The notes beneath the pieces are model-generated. The model did no database searches. It was not told the origin of the DNA and worked only from the letters and a program-made list of their open reading frames with translations. A stretch of DNA of 64,000 bases from Ornithinibacillus contaminans (lineage in GTDB: Bacteria > Bacillota > Bacilli > Bacillales > Amphibacillaceae). Location: contig NZ_LDPV02000031.1 of NCBI RefSeq assembly GCF_001038425.2, forward strand, positions 1-64,000, read 5' to 3'. Shown here piece after piece: positions 9,120-17,802 of this stretch (position 1 is its first letter; the number at the start of each line of letters is the position of its first letter). Made by a program: the position numbers and the translations under genes.

Positions 9120-10115
9120 ATGAGAAAAATAACTTTTCTAGCTATCACCTCATGTGTGATGCTTCTTATTCTTTCAGCATGTGGTGGTTCAAGCGAGAAC
9201 ACTACGATTAAGTTAGGAGAGGTGACCCGCTCGTTGTTCTATGCACCACAGTATGTTGCAATCGAGCAAGGATTTTTTGAAGAAGAAGGTTTAGAAGTGG
9301 AGCTACAAACTACTTGGGGCGGAGATAAAACGATGACAGCACTATTGTCAGATGGGATTGATGTTGCACTAGTCGGTTCTGAAACATCCATTTATGTATA
9401 TGCACAGGATTCCAATGACTATGCAGTTAACTTCGCACAACTTACTCAGACAGATGGTACCTTCCTCGTTGCCAAAGAAGAACTTCCTAATTTTAACTGG
9501 GAGGATTTAAAGGATAAAGACTTTCTCGGACAACGCAAAGGTGGAATGCCACAAATGGTTGGCGAATTCGTCCTGAAACAGAATGGGATTGACCCTCACA
9601 GTGATCTAAATTTACATCAAAACATCGAGTACGCTAATATTCCAGGCGCATTTTTATCTGGTGACTATGAATATGTACAATTATTTGAACCAACAGCAAG
9701 TGTATTTGAAAAGGAAGGCAATGGTCATGTCATTGCATCGTTTGGAGAAGAGTCTGGTCAAGTACCATATACCGCATTTATGGCGAAGCAAAGCTATCTC
9801 GATGAAAACAAAGAAAACGTGGAAAAGTTCACCCGTGCGATTTATAAAGCACAACTTTGGGTAGAAGAAACAGATTCTGCTGAAATAGCAAAATCCATTC
9901 AAGGATATTTTGAAGATGTTGACTTAGACATTCTAACCACATCCATCGAGCGTTATAAGAATCAAGATTCCTTTGCGACTGATCCAATTTTAGAAAAAGA
10001 CGAATGGAATAATTTAAAAGCGATTATGGATGAAGCTGGCGAACTACCAAATGGCGATATTACTTATGAGGATCTAGTTAATACAGAAATAGCAGAGGAC
10101 GTTATCAATAACTAA
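9120..10115 (+). CDS. ytlA: ABC transporter substrate-binding lipoprotein, NMT1/THI5-like (YtlA-like)
   Basis: 331 residues: a type II signal peptide with lipobox LSAC (lipidated Cys at residue 21), then an NMT1/THI5/SsuA-type binding fold. Typical segments are SLFYAPQYVAIEQGFFEEEGL and DVALVGSETSIYVYAQ. This family binds small molecules such as alkanesulfonates, nitrate, taurine or thiamine-pyrimidine precursors; sequence alone does not tell which. It begins a three-gene operon with an ATPase (12 bases on) and a permease. The ribosome site before the ATG is weak (GAAGGGA). In B. subtilis the equivalent ytl genes also follow pckA. Confidence 0.9.
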   Translation: MRKITFLAITSCVMLLILSACGGSSENTTIKLGEVTRSLFYAPQYVAIEQGFFEEEGLEVELQTTWGGDKTMTALLSDGIDVALVGSETSIYVYAQDSNDYAVNFAQLTQTDGTFLVAKEELPNFNWEDLKDKDFLGQRKGGMPQMVGEFVLKQNGIDPHSDLNLHQNIEYANIPGAFLSGDYEYVQLFEPTASVFEKEGNGHVIASFGEESGQVPYTAFMAKQSYLDENKENVEKFTRAIYKAQLWVEETDSAEIAKSIQGYFEDVDLDILTTSIERYKNQDSFATDPILEKDEWNNLKAIMDEAGELPNGDITYEDLVNTEIAEDVINN

Positions 10116-10127
10116 GGAGTGAAAACC

Positions 10128-10904
10128 TTGTCCTTTCTAACCTTAGAACATGTAAATCATCATTATTTTACAAAAGATAGTTACACGAAAGCTTTAGAGG
10201 ATATCTCCTTTTCGGTAAAAGAAGGAGAATTTATTGCATTACTGGGGCCAAGTGGTTGTGGCAAATCAACCATACTTTCCATCGTTGCTGGAATCATGGA
10301 GCATACGTCAGGAAAAGTCCTTCACAACAATAAGCCTATTACAGAATCAGGTTTAGCAATTGGCTACATGCTACAACAGGATTATTTATTTCCATGGAAA
10401 ACTATCCTAGACAATGTGTTACTTGGTCCAACCATCCAAGATACTGTGAATGCAGAAATAAGCGAAAAAACAGAGCAGCTATTGGCAGAAGTTGGTCTTG
10501 ATAATGTTGCCAATCAATATCCAAGTTCACTTTCTGGTGGCATGCGGCAACGAGTAGCACTTGTTCGGACATTAATAACAGATCCTAAAATACTTCTACT
10601 AGATGAACCCTTCTCTGCACTTGATTTTCAGACGAAGCTGAAATTAGAAGATCTTGTTTTTAAGCTGTTACATGCCTACAAAAAAACAGCGATTTTAGTC
10701 ACTCATGATATCGGAGAGGCGATTGCAATGAGTGATCGAATCATTATTATGGGCACAAGCCCTGGAAAAATTGTCAAAATAGTGGAAGTACCAATTGAAT
10801 TACGAAACGAAATGCCTTTTCTCGTGCGAAGACATCCAAAATACCAACCTATATTTGATAAGGTCTGGGAGGAGTTAAATAAAAATGAATCCCATTCCGA
10901 TTAA
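10128..10904 (+). CDS. ytlC: ABC transporter ATP-binding protein (YtlC-like)
   Basis: 258 residues energising the importer. Walker [10 protein letters not shown] is at 40-48, the Q-loop lies in [11 protein letters not shown], the ABC signature is LSGGMRQR, Walker B is ILLLDEP and the switch histidine is in LVTHD. It belongs to the nitrate/sulfonate/taurine (SsuB/TauB) class. The start is probably TTG at 10128: AAGGAG at 10114-10119 lies eight bases before it, whereas the in-frame GTG at 10119 overlaps that ribosome site and cannot use it. Confidence 0.93.
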   Translation: MSFLTLEHVNHHYFTKDSYTKALEDISFSVKEGEFIALLGPSGCGKSTILSIVAGIMEHTSGKVLHNNKPITESGLAIGYMLQQDYLFPWKTILDNVLLGPTIQDTVNAEISEKTEQLLAEVGLDNVANQYPSSLSGGMRQRVALVRTLITDPKILLLDEPFSALDFQTKLKLEDLVFKLLHAYKKTAILVTHDIGEAIAMSDRIIIMGTSPGKIVKIVEVPIELRNEMPFLVRRHPKYQPIFDKVWEELNKNESHSD

Positions 10905-10936
10905 CACTATTTCGATTGAAAGGGGGCTTTGGTAAC

Positions 10937-11743
10937 ATGACCAATAAAGAAGATCAATTATTACTTGAGAAGCATATCCAGACTCAAAAGCGTGAAAAAC
11001 GCATTGTCCTCTATTGGCAAGTGATCATTTTACTAGCATTTTTTGGACTTTGGGAACTAGCCAGTAGAATGACATGGATTGATCCATTGCTATTCAGCTC
11101 TCCTTCAAGGGTTTTTACACAATTAGTTACCAAGTTTTCAGATGGTTCCATGCTTTCACATGCACAAGCAACGTTATTCGAAACTGTTCTTGGATTCATT
11201 ATTGGAACAGTGCTCGGAATTCTAATTGCTTCCATCCTGTGGGCATCAACTAGATTTTCTAAAATCATGGATCCTTACTTGGTAATCCTCAATGCAATGC
11301 CAAAAGTAGCATTAGGTCCGATTATCATTGTTGCTTTTGGACCGGGGTATTTTTCTATTATCGCCATGGGTGCCATTATATCGGTTATCATTACCACAAT
11401 TGTCGTTTACACCGGCTTTCGAGAAGTAGATCCAAACTATGAAAAAGTACTAAAAAGCTTCGGTGCGACTAGATGGCAATGCTTTAAATCCGGCGTATTT
11501 CCAGCTACTCTACCAGTTATGATTTCCACATTAAAAGTGAATGTTGGTTTATCATGGGTCGGTGTTATTGTAGGTGAATTTCTTGTATCAAGAGAAGGAT
11601 TAGGTTACTTAATTGTTTATGGATTCCAGGTATTCGATTTTACCCAAGTGATGGCCAGCTTAATCTTAATTGCAATCTTCGCTGCCATTATGTATAAAAT
11701 TGTGGAGATGATCGAGAACTGGTTGATTAAGCATACAACGTAA
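10937..11743 (+). CDS. ytlD: ABC transporter permease (YtlD-like)
   Basis: 268 residues with about six hydrophobic segments, forming the membrane channel of the importer. The BPD-transport EAA loop reads [20 protein letters not shown] near residue 180, as in SsuC/TauC permeases. The ATG at 10937 is taken as the start because the purine-rich AAAGGGGG lies just before it; an in-frame TTG at 10916 would precede that site. Last gene of the operon; a strong hairpin follows at 11778-11811. Confidence 0.92.
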   Translation: MTNKEDQLLLEKHIQTQKREKRIVLYWQVIILLAFFGLWELASRMTWIDPLLFSSPSRVFTQLVTKFSDGSMLSHAQATLFETVLGFIIGTVLGILIASILWASTRFSKIMDPYLVILNAMPKVALGPIIIVAFGPGYFSIIAMGAIISVIITTIVVYTGFREVDPNYEKVLKSFGATRWQCFKSGVFPATLPVMISTLKVNVGLSWVGVIVGEFLVSREGLGYLIVYGFQVFDFTQVMASLILIAIFAAIMYKIVEMIENWLIKHTT

Positions 11744-11777
11744 TAGCAGAAATCCATTAGAAGCCTAATTGCATAAA

Positions 11778-11811
11778 AAGGAGCATCGTCTAAAAGTTGA
11801 CGATGCTCCTT
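11778..11811. terminator. Terminator between ytlD and the kinase gene
   Basis: Perfect 13-bp stem (11778-11790 with 11799-11811). On the minus strand it is followed by a T tract, so it is best as terminator for the minus-strand gene ending at 11833; it may serve both. Confidence 0.88.
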
Positions 11812-11832
11812 ATATGACTTTGGAATTTTAGG

Positions 11833-12582
11833 CTATACTGATACATACTGATTGACGATTTCCAAAAGGTAGTCAGATTCTTTTTCAGGTAGACTTTCAG
11901 ATAGTCTTGCCCCAGCAATAATTGGAGCCCATTGGAATACTTCTTCCTTCAGCATGCCACTCTTCTCACAATATTGGTTAACATAGAGAGTAGCTAAATC
12001 CATGGAAATGAATGAGTACAGCAGATAGGTACGATAAACGTCAGCACTTATAGTTCCAGCACTAGAATCAACCCAATCGATAATGGTCACTTGTTGATCT
12101 GATAATAGTAAATTAAATAAATGATAATCTCCGTGACATAGCTTCTGGTCAAATGGCATAGAATCCAATTTTTGAAGTAAAGCAATCTTTTGGAGTTTAG
12201 TCAATTTATTAGCGGATTCAAGTTGACGTCTTAGTTTTCCTTCCATCGGCTCCAGTGTAGTTGCTTCTACGGAATGAATCTTTTGTTGAATAGAAACAGA
12301 AATACCCATGTAATATTCTGTTTGATCCTTGTTTTCTAATGCGAGCTCTCCAAATGTTCTACCTTGAATATATTCCATTACGATAGCTTGTTTTTCATCG
12401 ACTTCTGTTATCTCCAGTATATTTGGAACAGGAAGACCACAATCAAATGCAAACTGTTGCTTATTCGCCTCATACGTAGCTTCATTATCCGGTAAATAAT
12501 CATGATAGATTTTGATAATCTTATCTTCAGAAAGATAGATTCTTGCCGTATTTCCGCTGGCGATTTGCTTACCTAAATTCAT
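11833..12582 (-). CDS. Aminoglycoside/choline-kinase-like phosphotransferase
   Basis: 249 residues of the APH/choline kinase fold. The nucleotide-binding part holds AIVMEYIQGRTFGE near residue 67. The catalytic loop is LCHGDYHLFNLLL (Brenner motif HxDxxxxN, here HGDYHLFN) and the metal-binding segment is VTIIDWVDSS. The natural substrate is unknown: members phosphorylate antibiotics, choline, sugars or amino acids. Nothing here suggests a resistance role, as it lies among housekeeping genes with no mobile element. It is a single gene between terminators. Confidence 0.82.
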   Translation of the reverse strand: MNLGKQIASGNTARIYLSEDKIIKIYHDYLPDNEATYEANKQQFAFDCGLPVPNILEITEVDEKQAIVMEYIQGRTFGELALENKDQTEYYMGISVSIQQKIHSVEATTLEPMEGKLRRQLESANKLTKLQKIALLQKLDSMPFDQKLCHGDYHLFNLLLSDQQVTIIDWVDSSAGTISADVYRTYLLYSFISMDLATLYVNQYCEKSGMLKEEVFQWAPIIAGARLSESLPEKESDYLLEIVNQYVSV

Positions 12583-12657
12583 CGGTTATCACTCCGTTTA
12601 TCAATCACTTTACCTGTTATTTTACCATAATTTTCTAACTATTATAGTTATCAATAT

Positions 12658-12699
12658 AGAAAAACACCTCAAAGGTTGTTTCGCACAATTTTTGAGGTG
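12658..12699 (-). terminator. ytkD terminator
   Basis: Stem CACCTCAAA (12665-12673) with TTTGAGGTG (12691-12699). On the minus strand a T tract follows the stem, 26 bases after the ytkD stop. Confidence 0.9.
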
Positions 12700-12724
12700 C
12701 ACCACCAAATGGTCTTATTAACGG

Positions 12725-13198
12725 TTACTTACCTAGCATTCCTTTCACTTTCTTCAGACAATGCGTTAACACATCATCCTTCATAATAAAACTATATCCC
12801 TTGTGATATTTGACGTCCTTTGGTATCGAATCAAGTAAGACAGGTCCTTCTGTCTCGTAGTATGTTTCTTGCTTTGGCAAGCTCCCTACTTCTGCAAAAT
12901 AAACATTCTTAACAACCTGATTCGCTTTACCAGCAACATGATATTGTCCGAGGTAATGCAGTTTCGTGATGACTCCACCGGTTTCTTCCATCACTTCACG
13001 ATGGGCTGCTTGTTCAGGTGTCTCCCCTAATTCAATTTTGCCACCTGGGAACTCCAATCCCCGGTCCTTATGTTTTGTAAGTAACCATTGGTTGTTATAA
13101 CGACAGATAACCCAAACATTTTTGGGGTTACCTGAAAATGGATGATCTTGAAATGAGAGTTGGATCTCATTATTGTAATAATCTCGAAATGTTAACAT
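12725..13198 (-). CDS. ytkD: Nudix hydrolase, YtkD family
   Basis: 157 residues with a complete Nudix box starting GGKIELGETPEQAAHREV (about 51-68) and ending MEETGG. The preceding GLEFPGG is typical. In B. subtilis YtkD has been described as an 8-oxo-dGTPase and RNA pyrophosphohydrolase; it also lies near pckA and the ytl genes, so orthology is likely. The ribosome site is weak (AAAGG). The upstream gene ends 31 bases before its start, so the two may be cotranscribed. Confidence 0.87.
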   Translation of the reverse strand: MLTFRDYYNNEIQLSFQDHPFSGNPKNVWVICRYNNQWLLTKHKDRGLEFPGGKIELGETPEQAAHREVMEETGGVITKLHYLGQYHVAGKANQVVKNVYFAEVGSLPKQETYYETEGPVLLDSIPKDVKYHKGYSFIMKDDVLTHCLKKVKGMLGK

Positions 13199-13229
13199 AT
13201 GTCAGCTACCTTTAATTCTACTTTCTACA

Positions 13230-13751
13230 TCAATGATGTGATATCTTTGTTAATTTCCATCCTTGGTTTTCTAGCGTAAACTCAAGCTCTATTGTATATT
13301 TTCCATACATGGCAGTGTCGTTTTCTTGTTTAACCAAGGCCTTCTGATAATCTAATTGTACCACATCATAATCATTCTGTTTATCAAACCATGGTGGAGT
13401 TTCCGTAGGGACGATATATAAGCCTTCAATTTCCTCGTAAAAATAGTAGTCGACATAGTCTTTGGCAGCCTCTTTGGTAGAAAACGTAGCAAATTCTTCT
13501 AGCAATTCATCTTTCGTATCGTAGTTTTTAACCCGGTAATTGTCATCAATGTCCTGCAATATCGTACTCATGAACCGATCCGTCAATCGTATGATCTCAT
13601 CATGTGTAATCGTTGAATCCGTATTCTTATTATGGGCATCACCTTCTAGTTGCTGATTAGCACTATTTTCACTCGCTGATAATGGTAATATATAAGACAA
13701 CCCGATCCCCATTAGCACTAGTATGATGGCGAAACTACCTACTCTATTCAA
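13230..13751 (-). CDS. Exported or membrane-anchored protein of unknown function
   Basis: 173 residues with an N-terminal hydrophobic segment (about 5-26), either an uncleaved anchor or a signal peptide, then an acidic, aromatic-rich domain. The C-terminus (YTIELEFTLENQGWKLTKI) resembles the last strands of small NTF2-like or lipoprotein-associated domains. I do not recognise the family. It lies just upstream of ytkD on the same strand, which is the only functional hint. Confidence 0.65.
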   Translation of the reverse strand: MNRVGSFAIILVLMGIGLSYILPLSASENSANQQLEGDAHNKNTDSTITHDEIIRLTDRFMSTILQDIDDNYRVKNYDTKDELLEEFATFSTKEAAKDYVDYYFYEEIEGLYIVPTETPPWFDKQNDYDVVQLDYQKALVKQENDTAMYGKYTIELEFTLENQGWKLTKISHH

Positions 13752-13854
13752 TCCAATACCCTCCTACGACCTACTAGTATTATCACTTCCCCTTCCTGTT
13801 TACTACTAAACAATAGAAAAGGAATAAGATATACTATCCTATTCCAACTTCTAG

Positions 13855-14175
13855 CTACATATGATTTTCTCCTAAAATTCCGATACTCTCAATATGCTCT
13901 CGCGTTGCATCATCACCCAAGTCATGTAACAGTTGATACGTCTCTACTAATTCCGAATCATAGGCATCATTAGACTGATCATTATGATAGGGCATAATAG
14001 GAACGTGTGCACGCCAGTAGGTACGATTAGCTGATTCTCCCATATTATCCAATTTCGCTCGAAGCATCACAATCTCGTCAGCTGTTGCATGGATGGTAAA
14101 GCTATCATTATTATCGTATTTTATTTGCGATATTTCCCCACTACCAATATTCACATAATACTTCTTTTTCTCCAT
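13855..14175 (-). CDS. Small conserved cytosolic protein of unknown function
   Basis: 106 residues with no signal peptide or membrane segment. It begins MEKKKYYVNIGSGEISQI; the C-terminal half has conserved-looking FRAHVPI-type sequence (WRAHVPIMPYHND) and ends with a helical region (LLHDLGDDATREHIESIGIL). The style matches small hydrolase-annotated proteins common in Bacillaceae, but no catalytic motif can be assigned. The start at 14175 is set by AGGAGG just upstream; an open extension to 14253 lacks one. Confidence 0.72.
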   Translation of the reverse strand: MEKKKYYVNIGSGEISQIKYDNNDSFTIHATADEIVMLRAKLDNMGESANRTYWRAHVPIMPYHNDQSNDAYDSELVETYQLLHDLGDDATREHIESIGILGENHM

Positions 14176-14292
14176 AACACACCTCCTAGTCTTAATTTGT
14201 CTAAAAAAAGGAAAAGCATGTATGAAAGGGGCGTTTTGAACTGCACACTTCAAGTTTATCCTATAAAAAACCTTGAACTACTCACCACTTAA

Positions 14293-14376
14293 CACCTTTT
14301 CGGGTTGTTTGAAGATTGGACTTGTCCTGTTTGCCACAACCATCACGATAGCGATATAAAAGCCAACAAAAATATA
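14293..14376 (+). pseudogene. tnpB (IS200/IS605-type) zinc-ribbon remnant
   Basis: The reading frame gives FEDWTCPVCHNHHDSDIKA and then NKNI. This is the C-terminal zinc-ribbon and third RuvC motif of TnpB proteins (consensus W-x-C-P-x-C-x(3)-H-D-R-D-x-N-A-x-x-N-I), with the usual HDRD here degraded to HDSD. A stop codon precedes it at 14290, and no TnpB N-terminus is found upstream. It is therefore a scrap of an insertion sequence lying downstream of menE. The frame stays open to 14643 only by overlapping menE antisense. Confidence 0.75.
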
Positions 14377-14439
14377 TCACCAACCGACATCCATCTCCCC
14401 CTTACCATTGGGCTTGAAGAGGGAGTCTTCTGTCGGGAA

Positions 14440-14490
14440 ATGATAAAAACAGGCAATTCCCCGCTATTTTGTCAGCAGGAAATTGCCGAT
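14440..14490 (-). terminator. menE/men operon terminator
   Basis: On the minus strand GGCAATTTCC pairs with GGGAATTGCC across the interval 14452-14488 and is followed by TGTTTTTATC, about 55 bases after the menE stop. Confidence 0.72.
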
Positions 14491-14543
14491 AGGATTAGTT
14501 GTCTTGGCAACTCTTGTATCTATATCTTAGTAGGCGTTCGACT

Positions 14544-15998
14544 TTATTGCTCTAACAAGTCACAAAGTTTATTTCGCACTAGCTTATTCGAAGCATTTCT
14601 CGGTAACGATTTTACCATATGGATCTCTTTTGGAATCTTATAGGCTGCAAGTCGCTCTTTTGCATAGGCAAGGATTTGCTCAATCGTAACTGACTGATCA
14701 TGTACGACTACAAATGCCACTGGAACTTGCCCCCAAGTCTCATCCGATCTACCAGCAACACCGACTTCAATAATCCCCTCAAATCCTGATAAGACACTCT
14801 CAATTTCGGACGGATAAATATTTTCGCCTCCGGAAATAATTAAATCTTTCCGGCGATCCACGACATATAAATAACCTTCCTCATCTACATAACCTAGATC
14901 TCCAGTAGATAACCATCCATCTTCAAAAGCCTTGGTTGTTGCTGTTTCATTATTAAAATAGCCGCGTGTAACCATTGGCCCTTTTACAAAAATTTCACCA
15001 ATTTCATTTGGTACTTTATCCTTTATTTGTAATTGTGCTGGAAATAATGGCTTACCAGCTGAACCAATCTTCACTAGCGCATCTTGTGGACTTAGTGTAA
15101 CAATTTGTGAAGATGTTTCCGTCATTCCATAGGATTGAAATACAGGAATATTACGCTCCTTCGCTGTCTCTAGTAATGGCTTTGGAGCTGGTCCACCACC
15201 TAATAACATACAGCGGAAAGAATCAGGAAATTGATTTTCTCCTAATGTATTCATAATTTTTTGCAGTAATACCGTTACAACAGAAACTATCGTAACTTTT
15301 CTATTGATAATGGCATCAACTACGATTTGCTCATTAAACTTCTCCACTAAATACACCGGCATGCCATAAATAACACTTTTTAGGAATATTGATAAGCCAC
15401 TCACATGAAAATAAGGTAAAACAGCGAGCCACTTATCTGATTTTGATAAACCGAGATTTAAAGCAGATCCAATTGCACTCCACCAATGATTACCATACGT
15501 GTGAACAACACCCTTAGGATGACCAGTTGTACCCGAAGTATAAATAATGGTAAATGGATCATCTAAGTCTAGTTCGGTCACAAGGTCAACTGTTTGTGGA
15601 ATTAATTTTCCAACTGTTGTAAAACTCTTTACCTGTTCCACTTGTAATGTTTCTGCTTTTTCTAGCAACCTATCCGAACTAATTACGATAGATACGTTAG
15701 CATCCTTTAGCTGGTAATCTAATTCAGATGTCGTTAATCTTGTGTTTAATAATACAGATACGGCTCCAAGAAAACTTAATGCATGTATGGTCACTATCAT
15801 CAAGGGATTATTATCCGACAGAACACCAACATGAGCCCCTTTTCCGATTCCTAATCTAGCTAGTTTTCTGGCAAACGTTTGACTCTGTTCAACTAATTCA
15901 TTAAACGTTATAACAGTTCCATCAACTAGTTCAATTGCTGGTTGATTTGGCGAAAGTGACGCCTGCTTCACTAACCAATGTGGAATAACCTCAGCCAC
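14544..15998 (-). CDS. menE: o-Succinylbenzoate--CoA ligase
   Basis: 484 residues of the ANL (acyl-CoA synthetase) superfamily that activate o-succinylbenzoate with CoA in menaquinone synthesis. The AMP-binding P-loop is IIYTSGTTGHPKG near residue 145. YGMTETSS (A5) and the STGDLGY, DRRKDLIISGGENIYP stretch (A7-A8) are present. The C-terminal lysine is in NASNKLVR. GTG at 15998 is preferred because AGGTG precedes it; ATG at 16013 lacks a ribosome site. Last gene of menFDHBE; menC, which follows menE in B. subtilis, is absent here. Confidence 0.95.
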   Translation of the reverse strand: MAEVIPHWLVKQASLSPNQPAIELVDGTVITFNELVEQSQTFARKLARLGIGKGAHVGVLSDNNPLMIVTIHALSFLGAVSVLLNTRLTTSELDYQLKDANVSIVISSDRLLEKAETLQVEQVKSFTTVGKLIPQTVDLVTELDLDDPFTIIYTSGTTGHPKGVVHTYGNHWWSAIGSALNLGLSKSDKWLAVLPYFHVSGLSIFLKSVIYGMPVYLVEKFNEQIVVDAIINRKVTIVSVVTVLLQKIMNTLGENQFPDSFRCMLLGGGPAPKPLLETAKERNIPVFQSYGMTETSSQIVTLSPQDALVKIGSAGKPLFPAQLQIKDKVPNEIGEIFVKGPMVTRGYFNNETATTKAFEDGWLSTGDLGYVDEEGYLYVVDRRKDLIISGGENIYPSEIESVLSGFEGIIEVGVAGRSDETWGQVPVAFVVVHDQSVTIEQILAYAKERLAAYKIPKEIHMVKSLPRNASNKLVRNKLCDLLEQ

Positions 15999-16025
15999 CT
16001 CTAAACACCTCATTTCAAAAACGAT

Positions 16026-16055
16026 AAAACCTTTGCTCTTAAAAGCAAAGGTTTT
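16026..16055. terminator. Hairpin between menB and menE
   Basis: Perfect 12-bp stem (16026-16037 with 16044-16055) with a 6-base loop and A/T flanks. It may attenuate transcription into menE or stabilise the menB message. Confidence 0.65.
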
Positions 16056-16076
16056 TCTCATAAGTTATATTACCAA

Positions 16077-16895
16077 TCACGGGAAACGAGGGAATTGATC
16101 GAAATCTGGCTTTCTTTTCTCCTTGAAAGCATCTCTTCCTTCTTTTGCCTCATCCGTTGTGTAATAAAGCAATGTTGCATCTCCACCCATTTGCTGAAGA
16201 CCTGCAAGACCATCTGTATCTGCATTAAATGATGCTTTTAAGAAGCGTAATGCCGTTGGTGATTTTTCTAAAATTTCTTCACACCATTGTAGTGTTTCTG
16301 CTTCTAATTGATCAAGCGGAACTACTTTATTTACTAAGCCCATTTCATACGCTTCATCTGCATTATACTGACGGCAGAGGAACCAAATTTCACGAGCACG
16401 TTTATGACCAACGATACGAGCTAGATAGCCAGCACCATAACCAGCATCAAAGCTTCCTACTTTTGGTCCAGTTTGACCAAAGATTGCATTGTCCGCAGCA
16501 ATTGTTAAATCACATACGATGTGTAGTACATGACCACCACCGATGGCATAGCCTGATACCATCGCGATAACCGGCTTCGGAATCGTACGAATTAATCGCT
16601 GTAAATCTAATACGTTTAAACGCGGAATTTGGTCTTTTCCGACATATCCGCCATGTCCACGTACTGATTGGTCACCACCAGAACAAAACGCTAAATCACC
16701 TGCACCAGCTAATACGATAACACCAACTGATGAATCGTCACGTGCATCTGCAAACGCATCAATCATTTCATTTACGGTTAATGGCGTAAATGCATTACGC
16801 TTTTCTGGTCGATTAATGGTTACCTTCGCAATACCATTATATTTTTCGTAGATTATTTCTTCGTAATCTCGAACTTTTTCCCATTGTACTGTCAT
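16077..16895 (-). CDS. menB: 1,4-Dihydroxy-2-naphthoyl-CoA synthase
   Basis: 272 residues of the crotonase family (271 in B. subtilis). It closes the second ring of the naphthoquinone by Dieckmann-type condensation of o-succinylbenzoyl-CoA. Family segments include [10 protein letters not shown] near residue 30, the oxyanion region [11 protein letters not shown] near 71 and [11 protein letters not shown] near 116; the MenB-type [13 protein letters not shown] follows. AGGAGG precedes the ATG. It lies between menH (100 bases upstream) and menE (78 bases downstream). Confidence 0.97.
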   Translation of the reverse strand: MTVQWEKVRDYEEIIYEKYNGIAKVTINRPEKRNAFTPLTVNEMIDAFADARDDSSVGVIVLAGAGDLAFCSGGDQSVRGHGGYVGKDQIPRLNVLDLQRLIRTIPKPVIAMVSGYAIGGGHVLHIVCDLTIAADNAIFGQTGPKVGSFDAGYGAGYLARIVGHKRAREIWFLCRQYNADEAYEMGLVNKVVPLDQLEAETLQWCEEILEKSPTALRFLKASFNADTDGLAGLQQMGGDATLLYYTTDEAKEGRDAFKEKRKPDFDQFPRFP

Positions 16896-16924
16896 GGAAA
16901 TCCTCCTTATAGTAACTATGTATT

Positions 16925-16966
16925 GAAAATAGAAACTCGCATTCGCTAATTACTAGCGATCGCGTT
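16925..16966 (-). terminator. Imperfect hairpin between menH and menB
   Basis: On the minus strand AAACGAACGCGATCGCTA can pair imperfectly with TAGCGAATGCGAGTTT. It lies in the 100-base gap between menH and menB and could reduce readthrough or be a processing site. Confidence 0.45.
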
Positions 16967-16995
16967 CGTTTTATTTATGCCAGCAGGAAGGATTC

Positions 16996-17802
16996 TTATC
17001 CTTTCCCTTCAGCTAAAATAAACTTCTCTACTATTTTACCAAAAAAATCTGGTTGTTCCACATGAATTGCATGTCCAGCATTTTTTATGATCGTTAGATT
17101 GCTATTTGGCAACAATTCATGCATGCGTTTATTAATGGTAACAAATTTCTCATCCAGTTCACCAACCACTAATAATACTGGTTTTTCAAAAGTGATTAGC
17201 TTCAACCACCAGCTTGGTTGCCTACCAGTTCCCATTGCTCGTAGTGATAATGCTAACCCTTCAGCTGTTTGGGATAGCCTTTCCTCGCGAATAGTGTTTT
17301 GCACGTGCTGCGCTAGCTTTTTTTGAGAAATAAATAACGGAATAGCTTCCCAGAAATCCACAAACGACTCTATTCCTTCTTGCTCAAGTTTCTTCGCTAA
17401 TCGTTCATCATTTCTTATTCTACTATCACGCTCTTCTACCGTTTCGAGTCCAGGTGACGCACTTTCTAATGTTAAGGATAGCAACTGTTCTGGATAGCAC
17501 ATCGCATAAGACAATGCTGTTCTACCACCCATGGAATAACCTAACAGGTGAAAGGAATTTATCCCAATTTCTTGAAGGATAGCGCGAATTGCCTGACAGC
17601 ATTGTTCCATAGATACTTCAGCTGAACTTGTCTTTCCATGACCTGGCAAATCAATGACAATGATTTTAAAAGCTGCTTGATAATTCGCAATGAAATCAGA
17701 CCAAGTCCGCGAACTACTGGTAAAGCCGTGTAATAGAACAACCGCTTCTCCATCACCATGTATTTCATACCAATAGCTCACTCCAGAATATGTTAATCGC
17801 AA
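16996..17802 (-). CDS. menH: 2-Succinyl-6-hydroxy-2,4-cyclohexadiene-1-carboxylate synthase
   Basis: An alpha/beta-hydrolase that eliminates pyruvate from SEPHCHC. The oxyanion motif VVLLHGFTSS, nucleophile elbow LLGYSMGGRT and the C-terminal catalytic histidine in NAGHAIHVEQ are all present. TTG at 17802 is proposed as start: it overlaps the menD stop and gives 268 residues, near the usual length. An in-frame ATG at 17844 would add 14 residues overlapping menD further. The exact start is uncertain. Overlap with menD suggests translational coupling. Confidence 0.92.
   Translation of the reverse strand: MRLTYSGVSYWYEIHGDGEAVVLLHGFTSSSRTWSDFIANYQAAFKIIVIDLPGHGKTSSAEVSMEQCCQAIRAILQEIGINSFHLLGYSMGGRTALSYAMCYPEQLLSLTLESASPGLETVEERDSRIRNDERLAKKLEQEGIESFVDFWEAIPLFISQKKLAQHVQNTIREERLSQTAEGLALSLRAMGTGRQPSWWLKLITFEKPVLLVVGELDEKFVTINKRMHELLPNSNLTIIKNAGHAIHVEQPDFFGKIVEKFILAEGKG

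Noticed and set aside
11833-12582. Acquired aminoglycoside-resistance gene
   Set aside because: Only fold-level similarity; no mobile element and housekeeping context make an endogenous small-molecule kinase more likely.
14305-14643. 112-codon frame as a complete gene
   Set aside because: Only its first 25 residues resemble a protein (TnpB end); the rest overlaps menE antisense and reads as random sequence.
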